Assembly: GCA_958295665.1 (NCBI GenBank)
Contig: OY282560.1
Coordinates: 262,060,641 to 262,124,640, forward strand
Reading direction: 5' to 3'
Source of the DNA: Tipula vernalis
Lineage: Eukaryota > Arthropoda > Insecta > Diptera > Tipulidae
Length of the DNA stretch: 64,000 bases
Shown: positions 45,123-56,734 of the stretch, piece after piece
Position numbering within the stretch: the first letter of the stretch is position 1
Layout: every line of letters begins with the position of its first letter
Translations under genes and position numbers: made by a program
The notes under the pieces: model-generated
The model's input: the letters and a program-made list of their open reading frames with translations, nothing else
Databases searched by the model: none
What the model was told of the DNA's origin: nothing

Positions 45123-45226
45123 TTAAACAAATTTTTTATTGGTTTTGGGCTCTTTATTTAAATTTATTTTATAGCTATAAAATAAATTTAAATAAAGAGC
45201 CCAAAACCAATAAAAAATTTGTTTAA
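45123..45226. repeat. Perfect 104-bp palindrome
   Basis: The arms are 52 bp each and meet at tatag|ctata (45174/45175) with no loop: outwards they read ctataaaataaatttaaat, aaagagcccaaaaccaata, aaaaatttgtttaa on both strands. I found no mismatch. It lies between the BEL/Pao leader and the gag start. A palindrome of this length with no spacer is normally unstable on replication, so it may be a recent event, a regulatory hairpin of the element, or an assembly artefact. Confidence 0.85.
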
Positions 45227-45339
45227 TTATTTAAATATTGGCTCACTAATCATAAATATAATTCAAATTAGTTTTTCAATTTTTAATTTTTTAAGTTTCA
45301 AATATCATTAAAATCATTCGGATAATTTAAATTTATATT

Positions 45340-48300
45340 AAAATGGGTCAACAAATTGGAAGAATACACGACTCTGGGCGAACTTCAGTCGGCTTTGTCA
45401 AGATTAAGGTCGACAAACAAGCAATTCGAAATTGCACAAGGCAGTACCGAACAGATTGAAGATAGACTGGTTTCGGGTCATAATGATTTCGAGGACTTAT
45501 ACGGCATCGTAGAATCAGAAAATTTTGAATTTAATTGCTCAACGGGATCTCAAGGTTAGCGATGCAACATTGAAAGCAATCCCTTCCACGGTTACTCAAC
45601 CAGCATATCTAACTGCTATTAGATTCCTAAATTCCATTGCCAAAATTTGATGGTCATGAAGAAAACTGGCTAAAGTTTCGGGGAATTTATAACGATCTAT
45701 TTCTTTCAAATACTCAGTTGACAGACATTGCAAAATTCCACTATTTAATAATATGCGCACACGATGGCAAAGCATTTCAGTTCGTACAGCCACTTCCAAT
45801 GTCATCGGAGAATTATCAAAAGGCATATCAGAGTTTAGTCGATTTTTACGATAATGAGGTTAAGATTCAAAAAGTTCATGTGAAACAACTGTACGACTTA
45901 AAAAGACTGGCCGAGAATTCCGCTTCATCTCTGCAAACATTTTTGGACACTGTGACCAAGAATTACAATTCTTTGAAGGCGTTAGATGCACCAGTCCAAC
46001 GTTGGAATTTGTTCCTTTCTCATCACCTCTATGAGCGTTTAGAGATGCGTCTCGTTCTGAAATAGTTGTAAAGTCGAACTTAAGAGAAGTATTGACATTT
46101 GAAAGATTTGTCGAATTTTGGAGACTCGAGTGCGAGTCTTAGAAGCAGAAAAGGTGTCAAACGTTCCGCCACCTAATTTATACCAGTTAAGTTAGCCTGA
46201 TACTCGTGAGGAAGTGCGCGCACTTTTAGAACAAAAGTTCTAATTGCCCGTTTTCTATAGGTACCCATCCTCTGGATTCTTATTCTAAATTCAAAGATGT
46301 CAGGGTGAAACCGCAACATCGGTTAAATTTCGTTTATGTGTGTCGTGCCTTAATAACAGTCATAAGCCGGCAGACTGCAAAAGTGTTTGCACCGTTTATT
46401 CACAGAAACATCATACATTGTTGTGTTTCGGGAAAGGGAGTCCTGGTTCTAAAAACCAAGCCGGACCGAATTTTGAAGCAAAGTTCTGCTCGAATTTCGA
46501 ATCGAGATCTCCACGAACTTCGGATGCATATGATTTGGCATCGTCACTTTTTGAATTTAATTCTAATTCAAAACTCGTTCATAATTTTACTCGGAACAGT
46601 GGTGCTATGGGTTCAAAACGCAAAAGGAATTCGAATTCCATGTCGCGCGATTTTGGATAGTGGGTTCTAAGGAAATTTTACAACCGAAAAAATGTACAAT
46701 TACTGAGTTTAAAAGTCGAGTCAACGAACATTAGGATCTCTGGTATCAACAACGATGTTACAACAATTAAAAAGAAGCTAACCATTTTTATCGAATCTCA
46801 ATTTTAAGATTAAAAGTCATCTGTTGTCGAGTGTTTAGTTAAGAATAAAATTTCCGGATTGATACCGCACCATTCTGTCAAGATAAACAAAACAATGATT
46901 CCCGAGCACATTCAGCTTGCCGATCCTTGCTTCTTTAAACCGGATTCAATCGATCTGTTATTGGGTGCTGAGTTGTTTTGGTATACCACCTTAAAATTCC
47001 AAATTTGGTTACGTTGTAACCAATAATGTAATGGGCAGAGTCTCGGATAATTCTTAATTAAGTCAATGGGATGATCAATTAAATCACTACGGACCGATTA
47101 AGGGATCAAGGGGAAGTCATTAAAGAAACTCGTGCTATATGTATTTTAGTAAAGATGGGCGATTAGTTGAAGCTGCAGGACTGTCGGTGATACTGGCTGA
47201 ACGTGCCGCTATTTTATTTTTATTTTTTGTTTTTGTTATTTTTAAGTTGCTCCCGTTTTTGGTAAGCCTGTTATGAATGAGCTGATGCTCAAAACAAGGT
47301 GTACCGGATTAAGTAAAATAAATAAAGTAAATAAAATAAGTCTCTCAAACTAGACTGGGATTACGATCTGCCTCCGAATTTAATTGATAATTGGATAGCT
47401 TTAAAAGCCGTTGTCTATTGATAGATTGTCTATTCCTAGATGTGTCATGCATCTATCTCCAAGGATTATGCAGCTTCATGGTTTCGGAGGTGCGTCCCAG
47501 AAAGTGTTCGGGTGTTGCCTTTATATTCGAACTTTGCACCAAGAAAATCGGAGCCAAGTTAGATTTTCATGTTTCACAAGTTGAGTTGCTCCACTCAAGC
47601 CTCAAACCATTCCACGGCTTGAGCAATACGCTTCGCTATTGTTAGTGCAGCTTGTTCACAAGGTTCTGTCGATCATGGAAATTAGTTTTTCATCAATTCA
47701 TCTTTGGACAGATTCCGATATAATACTGATCGAATCAAATCGATACCATCCATCGGATCAAAACCCTTCGGATATGATTTCTCGTGGTTTATTACCTGAC
47801 GATTTCTTGACACGTGAAAATTGGTTCCAAGGTCCAATTTTTCTTTGGATTTCAAAGGAGCATTGGCCAGGGCAACCTCCAACATTTGAATTCGAGCCAG
47901 AAAAGTTGAAACTCTGAAAAATGAAGGTGATTGTTTCCACAAAAATTGAAGAATGGGAAGCAATTTGGAACTATTCGGATTATTTAAAAGTGTTGCGAAA
48001 ATTCGCAATGGTGGTGTCGATTTCTTGACAAATTGAAAACCGCGGGTTGCAATCGAAAGTCGAGTGACAGTAATCGACTGTCTTTGGACAATGTAACATT
48101 CATCAAAATTGAACTGTCTCCTGTTGAAATGGACTTGGCCCCGAAGATGCTCATGAGGCATTTTCAGCAAACTCACTTTTCAACAGAAATTGAAGTCCTT
48201 CGAAAGGGCAAGGTTATATAGAAACAAAGCAAATTGTTGCAATTTCCGGAGCGCAATCACTATTATTTAATGGCGGACAGTGTGTTCGATGCGTCCGTAC

Positions 48301-48800
48301 TTGTCCTCAAACAATGTCTCAAATTATAGGACAACTGCCGAAAGAACAGTTTGAAAATGTTGGTATCGACTATTGTGATCCCTCTCTTCTGAAGAGTAAC
48401 GTTCGATCCTGAGTTGAAGAAAAAAGCTACATTTCAATTTCCATATGTTTTCCCACTAAAGCGTTCCATATGGAAATTGTAAGCGATTTGACCAATGAAG
48501 CATTTATAGCTGCTTTTCGGAGATTTGCTGCCCGACGTGGGTTGTGTTTAAGTGTCTATTCGGATAACACCACTAATTTCGTGGGAGCTAGGTCTGAGTT
48601 GCAGGAACTGCATCGACTTTTCACATTAGAAATTCATTAAACTATAATCACGAAATTTTATACTAACCTTAACATTCAATGGAAAACGATACCTCCACGG
48701 TCGCTACATTTTGGCGGATTAATATGGGAGGCTGCAGTAAATTGACTTTCGGACAATTAAATATCCTCGTCGTTGAAATCGAGAGCTGTGAATTTCGTCT
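45340..48800 (+). pseudogene. BEL/Pao retrotransposon gag-pol, heavily decayed
   Basis: Order of pieces: gag N-terminus ('TLGELQSALSRLRSTNKQFE', 45356); the DUF1759-type capsid region ('MPKFDGHEENWLKFRGIYND', 45637-46065); zinc-knuckle remains ('SHKPADCKSVC', 'KHHTLLCF', about 46360); an aspartic peptidase region of the A17 type ('IQLADPCFFKPDSIDLLLGA', about 46910); RT/RNase H scraps ('LKLDWDYDLPPNLIDNW', 47345; 'IHLWTDSD', 47700); and an integrase core with 'GIDYCDP' and 'SVYSDNTTNFVGARSELQEL' (48365-48620), then 'IPPRSLHFGG' (48690). Most RT is missing, and stops and frame changes are frequent. Order and motifs are those of BEL/Pao elements. A LINE end lies inside at 47208. Confidence 0.8.
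47208..47335 (+). mobile_element. LINE 3' end inserted in the BEL/Pao pol
   Basis: It carries the ctgttatgaatgagctgatg phrase with ctcaaaacaaggtgtacc and an (AAATA)n tail in plus orientation. It matches inverted the ends at 12809 and 15845. Pol coding sequence stops before it and resumes after it ('LKLDWDYDL'). Confidence 0.55.
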
Positions 48801-49340
48801 TTGTATTGCGGTGCTTCCACATAAAATTTTTGACAATTTTGTAAATTTTGGAAATACCATCAACCACGCCCAACTCTTTTTAATCGAATGAGACAAACAT
48901 TATTATTTTAAATTAGGTACATTTTTCGTCTGTCGCAGTTGGTTCTGAAATTATTTAGCATTTGACAAGTAAAAAGTGGGCGGTTGGTTAAAATGCAACG
49001 ATACACGCTTGCGCACTGCATAGAAATACTTATTAAAAATTTCCGAAGACAATTCGTAAGTTCGGTCTACATTTGATTAATAGTGTGCCTTATCGTGAGA
49101 TGCTAACTGATTTAGATCGTGCGATTTAAACCCAATAGATTTTTTTTCTTTGGGGCTATGTTAAAGATATAGTTTACGTAATGGACATTTTTTAGCAGAG
49201 AATGATCAACTGTAAGCAATGTCGAGGCTGTTATTTGGCAGATAAGGTTTTTCATTATTTAAGATAATTATTAGAACTCTCCGGAGTTTGTATGTTAAAT
49301 TAAACTAAGGAATTGCTGCGTTTCTTTAAAATAAAAGCTT
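48801..49340 (+). pseudogene. Mariner/Tc1-type transposase remnant (N- and C-ends)
   Basis: A helix-turn-helix start 'MQRYTLAHCIEILIKNFRRQF' (48992-49055) is followed, after loss of the middle, by a 'DLNPIDFFSLG'-like DNP/WGY block and 'VKDIVYVMD' (about 49105-49185), which corresponds to the last catalytic acid region and the WGYVKDxVY motif of mariner-like enzymes. Frame changes and deletions make it dead. It follows directly on the BEL integrase end. A fragment of a related enzyme lies on the minus strand at 61000-61165. Confidence 0.5.
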
Positions 49341-49786
49341 TATAAGTTAAAACATTATAAGTTATGACCATAGAATAATACTTATATATTTATTCCAAAT
49401 TGGAGTATCCAACACATTGAATTACCCCAACAAAGTTTAGTCGCTAAATTCGAATTAAAGTAAAATGCTATTATGTCATAATGTTTTAGAATAATTTATA
49501 TAAAACATGAATACATGAATTGAAAATTATGACTACACCAAAACAGTATAAGTAGTATGCGAAAGACCGTACTTATAGATAAACCAAAAATCATTTTTTA
49601 TACCACTGTACCGCAATAATACTTTTATTGAATTTTCCGTTTGTGAATCAAAACACATTAACCGTCAACTGAATAGTTTTATGGATTTTGTAAAAATCAC
49701 ATTGACATGAAAGGGGTTATACCTAAATTATAGATACAAATTTTAGTAGTAATTTAGTCAATTGAAAAATATTCACCCGACGAAAT
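49341..49786. other. Upstream region of the complete LRR gene
   Basis: AT-rich with no gene. No clear match to the block upstream of the two minus-strand paralogues was seen. Confidence 0.4.
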
Positions 49787-52214
49787 GTGTTAAAATATTT
49801 TGAAAACGAAATGTTTTATATGAAATTATTTTTAAAATTTCTAATTATTTTAAACGTAATTAGTTTAATTTGTGCAGACGTGTGTGATAGTGTTGGCCCG
49901 GTATGTGATTGTTTTATTGAAGGCCACGGCGAATTTGGGACAGAGTATCAATTGAATTGTAGCCACGTACAAAGTGGTGATAACAAATTTAATATTAATA
50001 CTAAATTATCATATCCTCCGACACTCGAGATCGATTGCATTCAATTTAGTCCATTGACCACACTGCCCGATCTCAATATTAACGAAAAATTTGCTACAAT
50101 TAAATTTAAAAATTGTTTCACCAATGACACCAGCCACACTAATTATAAATTTAAATTTTTTGAATTTGTGCGAAAGAAATTGAGTGTGGGATTTTGGTCA
50201 AAAGTTGATATACGATTTGATGTGATGGGTAAAGTGGACGAGGACATGTTTTTTGGTAATTGGAACTATCCCCGGCTTACACATATTTATATTGAAAATA
50301 TTTATTTTGAAACGTCGAGCATATTCAAGAAACGGAATGATATACGAATGTTTTCACTGTCGAATACGCACCTGATTGATATGGACAAGTTTAATGAAAA
50401 CTGTCCGATGCTGCGGGATCTGGATTTTAGGCAGAAGAGTTCGATAAAAAATTTTAATAAACTCAACTTAAAAAAACTTAAAAATCTAGAAGGTCTCAGA
50501 ATAATTAATTGTGGAATTGAAAATTACCACGAACACGTGTTCTTGGAAGGAAGTATATTCGAGTCAAATGCTAAATTAACAACACTTACCCTTGAGGCAG
50601 TTTACGATGATAACGGTGAAATTATAAAACTAAATGAAAGCTTATTCAATAATGTCCAACTTACAACAGTACAGCTTGTGGATCTCAAATTGGATCGGCT
50701 GCCTTCTAAAATATTTTGGAGTTTAACCAAGTTATCATATCTTGTATTGCATAAGAACCGGCTAACCCATTTAGATCCTTACATTTTTACAAAATGTCCA
50801 GTACTCAAGTTCATTGATCTGTCAAACAATAATTTTGTTAAATTTACCGAGTAAGTAAAGTAATTATTATTTTTACCTAAATGTTCAAAATTAATTAAAT
50901 ACAATTAATTATTATTTTAGCACAAGAATTTTTTCGAATATTTTACCACTCCAAGAATTGCATCTAAGTTTTAATCAACTTGTATCATTTGCGTACGATG
51001 CGAGCAACCAAAGCCATATGGAAAAAGTCCTATTGGACCATAACAAGATGAAACTCAATACTAATGTCTGTCCTATCACTGGTATGCGGTATCAAGATGC
51101 GACCATCAGTATGTCCTTTAATAAGATAAAATCTTCGTTGTCGGTATTCGACTGTATACTAAAAAACAATTTGAAACTATTAAATATTTCAAATAATGAG
51201 ATAAGTGAATTAAATTTTAAAAAAGTATTTACGAAAACCATTCCAATACCTCTTAGTACTGAGCTCGATTTTCGAAATAATAAAATTAACTCAATTGACG
51301 TGCTTCCCAGCGGTGAAGACTGGAACGCAAACGTGTATCCGTTTCATAATATACATTTGCATATTGATCAAAATCCAATATTCTGTCAAAATTGTCGTAA
51401 TATTAAACGAATTTTTACCAAAGATTATCTCTTCGTACGACTGAATAATGGATCGATTATAAAAATTAATCATCCCCATGAATGTCGCGCCACTGTATTT
51501 TGTGATGTTCGCGAATATTTTAATTCGGATTACAAATGTCCCAAACCATGTGACTGTTCATTCAATGAGTTTAGTAGAGAACTTTTGATCGATTGTCAAA
51601 ATCGTAACCTTACCGAAATACCGTATCTCAATGCAAGCGATCTATTCGAATTAAATATAACGCGTTTAAATTTAAATTTAAAAAATAATCTTATCAAAAA
51701 TATTGCGTTTGCTAGTAGTACACCAGATGGAGATGAAGTGATATATCCAGTAATTAACACAATTAGCACTATTGATTTGGATAATAATTTAATTGAGCAA
51801 CTAAATTTTAAGCCATTTGAATTTCCCGCTCACATCGAACTGCTTCGATTAGGTACAAACCGGATTGCTCACATTGCTGATGAAACACTTGAATTGTTAA
51901 ATTCTCGGCATGATTTGTTGACAGTATCGCTGGATAATAATACGTTAACAACGGATTTAATATTGTTAGCGGATTTTAAAAAACGGATTGAGTTCAAATT
52001 AATCGAGGTACAGGAGGATATTGAGGATGACGCTAACCAGATTGACCTCGATGACGAAATAAATGAGAAGAAGCAAGTTCGGTCGAAATCTATTTATATG
52101 GCCTGGTTAGTGTTACCGGTGATTGTCATATGTTTGATAGTTGTTACCTATGTATACCGCCGGCATGACATTGGTCGTTTATTTAGAGGGAAAGAGATTC
52201 GTAATAGGGATTGA
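49787..52214 (+). CDS. Type I membrane LRR protein, Toll-ectodomain-like without TIR
   Basis: Two exons, 49787-50850 and 50921-52214, joined by a 70-bp intron (GTAAGT...TTTTAG, phase 2), give 785 residues. The first ATG may not be used: one at 49820 starts a better signal peptide (MKLFLKFLIILN, cleaved after ICA). Domains: an N-cap with C33, C40 and C42 (CDC); about fifteen irregular LRRs; a Cys-rich cap 'IDQNPIFCQNC'; a second N-cap 'CPKPCDCSFNE' (about residue 563); more LRRs ('INTISTIDLDNNLIEQL'); an acidic stalk; a helix 'AWLVLPVIVICLIVVTY' (about 749-765); and an 18-residue basic tail. The layout LRR, C-cap, N-cap, LRR, membrane is that of Toll, but the tail has no TIR, so it cannot signal like Toll. 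AATAAA lies at 52278-52283. Possibly a decoy or co-receptor. Confidence 0.85.
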
Positions 52215-52283
52215 TGAGATCAAAGTTTCTGATGTTCTATAAATATGGTTGTAATTTGTACTAATAGGAATTATTTAAATAAA

Positions 52284-52670
52284 TTTAATCTTCTAAAGTT
52301 TAATTTAAATGTTTTTTATTTATCGGGGAATTTCGCGATTTCATTAAAGGTGAAAACATGTGTTAGTAATAAAAAACGATAGTTCATTGTGTTCTGAAAT
52401 TCACCAGAGATCTGATATTCAATTAAGGCAGCAGTATATTAAATAAAGTGAACGAGTAGTTTAGGTGTTTTTTTAAGAGACTTGATTCGTACGAGAAGTA
52501 GCCTTTTGACACGGCCCTTCTATCTTTTAAGAATTTATTCAGTTAGATTTGTTGAACTCCGCCATGGAATAAAGCAAGTTTATAGGGCGTTCAATAGTTA
52601 GATAGCTAAATAAAGCTTTCTCCTTTTTTTCATAATCATGTAAACGACTTTACAATTATGTTTATACAAC
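52284..52670. other. AT-rich spacer
   Basis: No gene. The first bases hold the poly(A) signal of the LRR gene; the rest is unremarkable and ends at the ATAT target repeat of the solo LTR. Confidence 0.4.
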
Positions 52671-52674
52671 ATAT

Positions 52675-53116
52675 TGTTACTTGCCTTGTCAATCAAGGTA
52701 CATATCACTGGATTGTGAATAAAACAAAATCAATTCAATTTATTACCAACGAATTTATTTATGTCACACAAAAATTATAACAACACTATTTATTAACGAT
52801 AATTCACAAAATCAGTTTATATAAATTATTCTCAAATTTTTCTGTACACTTATAAATTTTATTTCGCAACACAACACTTTTTAAATCCTTTTTAATCTTT
52901 ACTCTATCGCTTTCCAAATACTAATAATCCAATTCGATCTTGTTCGCCTTTTTATATACACAAACCAAACTTCTAGAAAGCTCATGATTTTTCTAGTTAG
53001 AATAGCGTAGAAACATTACGTAACAATTTTTATCATGGAAAATTCTATTTTAGTACAGTTAAACATTGAGCTATTCATTTAACTTCTTCTATTACACACT
53101 AGGTGTCACCGCCACA
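52675..53116 (-). mobile_element. Solo LTR of a gypsy family (442 bp), TSD ATAT
   Basis: On the minus strand it runs TGTGGCGGTGACACC ... to AAGTAACA and matches the LTRs at 53274 and 59571 over its full length. A 4-bp repeat ATAT flanks it (52671-52674 and 53117-53120). The TATA box (gtatataaaaagg on the minus strand, about 52950) is intact. It is in opposite orientation to the element beginning at 53274, with about 157 bp between them. No internal region, so it arose by LTR-LTR recombination. Confidence 0.85.
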
Positions 53117-53273
53117 ATATTTTTTTTTTTAAGATTGTAAATGAAGTTAAAACCGCCAGAACGTAGTTTAAATTAAAATTTAATTAATTAAACTGTATTA
53201 TATTTTATTAAACGTTATACTGTGCTTGATTTTAGTTATTGGTAGTTTTCAATTTTATAATATTGTAACGGTG

Positions 53274-56200
53274 ACTCCTAGTGTGTGATAGAATAAGTTA
53301 AATTAATAGCTCAATGTTTTACTGTACTAAATGTAATTTTCCATGATAAAACAGTTCTAAATGTTTCTACACTATTAGTACTGGAAAAATCATGAGCTTT
53401 CTAGGCGAAACACGGCGAACGAAATCAATTTAAATTATTAGTTTGGAACGCCATAGTGTATTATTATTATTATTTACTGGAGGGCCATGTGGGCGATAAG
53501 CCACCTCGTACCGCGACCTAAAAGATCTATTGTGCTGGACCCTACTTAATTATCCGTCCAGTCAATATTCAGGCTCTTAATGAATCTGACAATACTACTG
53601 GCCGGTACAAGATACATACTATCTGGGCTCATTGTTCTCCCTCCTAGATGTTGCAGTCTTTGCTGGAAAATGGCTGGGCAATGGCACAGAACATGTTCCG
53701 CTGATTCCGCTTCCAGACCGCAGAAGCGGCATCCATCTGTCGTACTTAGGCCCATCTTCTTAATGTGATACCTTAAGGGGACATGACCTGTGAGGAAGCC
53801 AGTAAGCAGCCTCAACTCAGGTTTCCTAAGTTCAAGACACTCCTTAACCCTGACAGACGAAGGTGATATAAATTTCTTCGCCTGCCGTAAACCTGGAATT
53901 CTGCGCCAGTAGGAGGACTTTTGAACATCCTCCCAGCGTTTTACCGCTGCGCTAAGGTGTCCCTTAGTGACACCGCAGAAGGGTTCTGGTCCAATAAATG
54001 GAGAGGCGGAACCCTCACGGGCGAACACATAAGTGTTACCTTATTTGAGCCTGCAAGATGTTTAATAACCTTCAGACAATCCCATACCAGCCATGACTCA
54101 ACGGTACAAGACCTAAGAGCTTTTAAGGCCGATTGGCTGTCTGATACAATATAAATCTTTGCATCGTTTAGGCCTTTTGCTATGCCTATCCTAGCGCAAA
54201 GTTCTATAGCATGTACTTCTGCTTGAAAAACGGTAGCATTGGTACCCAAGGACTTCGAGAGGGTAGTGCCACTCCCGTGTATTCCTATCCCCGCTCCATC
54301 TTCCGTTTTTGATCCATCTGTAAACCATACCATGGACCCTAGCTTAAATGATGGTCCACCTGCCCTCCACACATCCCGGTCAGGTAGCCTAACACAGAAT
54401 GGTTTGTGGAAGTCCAGTTTAGCTGGCATTCAGTCGGAAGGCATTCCTATGGTAGGGCCGGTCTGAAATTCGTTAAGGATTTCCAGATGACCCACCATAT
54501 TGCCTGGTTTGATATTTCCTTCCGCCTGCATTTTCAGGGCCATACTTGCAGCATCCTTTTTAATATGCAGGTGTAACGGTGTCAGTCCTAGAAGTGTCTC
54601 CACCCCCGCGGTTGGACATGACTTCATTGAGCCCGTAACACCGATGCAGGCTACACGCTGAACCTTATTCAATAAGGTTTGCGTTGTCTTCTGCTCAGTT
54701 TTAGGCCACCATACAACCGATGCGTAGGTGACCATAGGCCTAATGATTGTAAGAAATGACCAGTAGATCATTTTTGGTTGTAGTCCCCAAGTACGCCCAT
54801 AGAGTCTTTGACAGGCCTAGAGAGCCTTGATGGCTCTATTTTGAACTTTCAACAAATGTTGGTTCCAGTTCAGTCTTTGATCTAGGATAACTCCTAGATA
54901 TTTAACCTCGCTGGAAAAAGGCACAGTAGTACCGTTTAACGGAGCTGTAAGCGCAAGCTTTTTCCTCCTCGTAAAAGGAACAATGACAGTTTTGCTTGGA
55001 TTGCCACTGAGTCCTTCCTGGTAACACCATTGCCAAATTATATTGAGTGCATTTTGCATGCGATCAGAAATGACCTCATCAAACTTGCCTCTGATTATGA
55101 TAGCCACATCATCCGCATAGCCCTGGAAATCAAACCCAGGGCTACTCAGAAGGACCAGTAGTCTGTCAATAACCAGTGACCACAAAAGAGGAGATAGTAC
55201 GCCTCCTTGGAGACAGCCCTTTACGGCCTTGATGGTTACTGATCCACCTAATTGTAGAAAGCGGAACCCTTTTTCCCATTGCTGCCCTCTCTATAGATCC
55301 ATAGGAGGTATTATCAAACGCCCCCTCAATGTCCACAAAAGCGCAAAGGGCAATTTCTTTATATGTCACTGCTTTTTCAATCCTCGTGACTAGCCCGCTA
55401 AGGGCCATAACCGTGGATTTACCAGTTTGATACGCAAACTGGTCCCGATGCAGCGGATTCTTTCCAAGGACCTCACTTCTTATTTGATAGTCCAGGATTT
55501 TTTCCATCGTCTTCAAAAGAAACGATGTGAGGCTAATTGGCCGATATGCCCTGGCCTGGGTGTCTGGACGACCCCGGCCCTTTGGGATAAAGACCACATT
55601 TACTTTCCTCCACAGTTTCGGAATATAGTTAAAAGCATAACTTGCCCGAAACATCTGGATCAAGCTGGGGAGTATTTCCTCAATACCTTTTTGATGTAAA
55701 GCTGGAAAGATACCATTCCCTACAGCGGATTTGAAAGGTTTGAAAGACCCAATAGCTCATCGCACCTTGCTGGGTGTGAAAATTGGCCGCCTCACTTGAA
55801 GGATCATGCGAGTCCTCTTGGGCTCCTACCACTACTGAATCCGGAAAGTGGGTCTCTAACAGTACCTCTAAGGTTTCCTTCCGGTTTTCAGTGAACCCCC
55901 CATCTTGCTTCTGGAGAAGTCCTAAACCATTTGAATGATCCCTGGAAAGGACTTTCTGGAGACGAGCTGCAGAAGGCAATTCATTGATTCCCTCACAGAA
56001 ATTCCTCCAGGTAGCCCTTTTGGATCTCCTTAGTACAAGATTATATTCCGTCAAGGCCATCTTATACCCTCTGGAGACTCTATGTTCCCCACAACCGAGG
56101 GCATTTCTGATTCGAGTGAGACTCTATAAGAGTCCCAGTCGGTCAGTTTTGGAATTCTGATTTCCTGCCGCTGCATGGTCTCAGCCGCCAAATCGAATCT

Positions 56201-56700
56201 GATGTGCAAGTGATCCGATAATGAGGCCTCTTCAGACACATGCCAGTTTTTGACCAAGTCGCTGAAATGCGGACTAGCAAGTGTCAGATCTAGGACCTCT
56301 TGCCTAATCGCATTTATAAAAGTAGGTTTCCTTCCCCTATTGAAAATGTCTACATTATTTGAGATCAGAAATTCAAAAAGGTACTCACCCCTGTTATTGA
56401 TGTCCGTGCTATCCCACACCGTGTGGTGCGCGTTTGCATCGCATAAGATTAAAAAGGAATTAAAAAGTGATTTGAAAAGTGTTTTAGTGGAAATAAAAAT
56501 TATAAGTGTACAGTAAAATTTGAAAATAATTTATATAAAGTGATTTTGTGAATTTTTTATAATAAATTGTATTGAAATTGTATTGTAATAATTCTTATGC
56601 TAAATATTGTAAATAAATTCGTTGGTGATAAATTGAATTGATTTAATTTTATTCACTATCCAGTGATACGAACCTTGATTGACAAGGCAAAAGCGTAACA
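53274..56700 (+). mobile_element. Gypsy 5' LTR, split by an I-like LINE
   Basis: The LTR begins TGTAACGGTGACTCC (53274) and ends AAAGCGTAACA (56700). Without the LINE (53461 to about 56443) it is about 444 bp, the length of the solo LTR next to it. ATAT directly precedes the left end. Compared with the copy at 59571, a block holding gtttggtttgcgtatataaa is missing near 53400, so this LTR has no TATA box. The primer-binding region attggtgacagcggtggg follows at 56701. The LTR is therefore broken in two ways. Confidence 0.8.
53461..56443 (-). pseudogene. I-like LINE with EN, RT, RNase H and Cys tail, inserted in the LTR
   Basis: On the minus strand the order is: endonuclease C-terminal part ('DSTDINNRGEYLFEFLI', 'EASLSDHLHIRFDL', 56051-56419); reverse transcriptase ('RAYRPISLTSFLLKTMEKIL', 'CAFVDIEGAFDNTS' and the catalytic 'FQGYADDVAIII', 55663-54817); RNase H ('MVWFTDGSKTEDGAGIGIHG', 'VSDSQSALKALR', 54429-53941); and a zinc-type tail 'CRFCGLEAESAEHVLCHCP', ending 'FIKSLNIDWTDN' at 53546. 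The 3' UTR carries ccagcacaatagatctttta and an (AAT)n tail. RNase H between RT and a Cys tail marks I/LOA-type LINEs. The 5' end is truncated inside the endonuclease, and several frame changes separate the parts, so it is dead. Same family as the piece at 44280. Confidence 0.85.
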
Positions 56701-56722
56701 ATTGGTGACAGCGGTGGGATTG
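56701..56722 (+). promoter_or_regulatory. Gypsy primer-binding region
   Basis: The sequence attggtgacagcggtgggat directly follows the 5' LTR end (...gcgtaaca). In insect Ty3/gypsy elements the tRNA primer anneals at this position. The tRNA species was not identified. Confidence 0.5.
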
Positions 56723-56734
56723 TGATATGATAAA

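Noticed and set aside
47682..48176. 164-codon minus-strand frame
   Set aside because: Antisense to the BEL/Pao RNase H-integrase region, whose plus-strand motifs explain the sequence.
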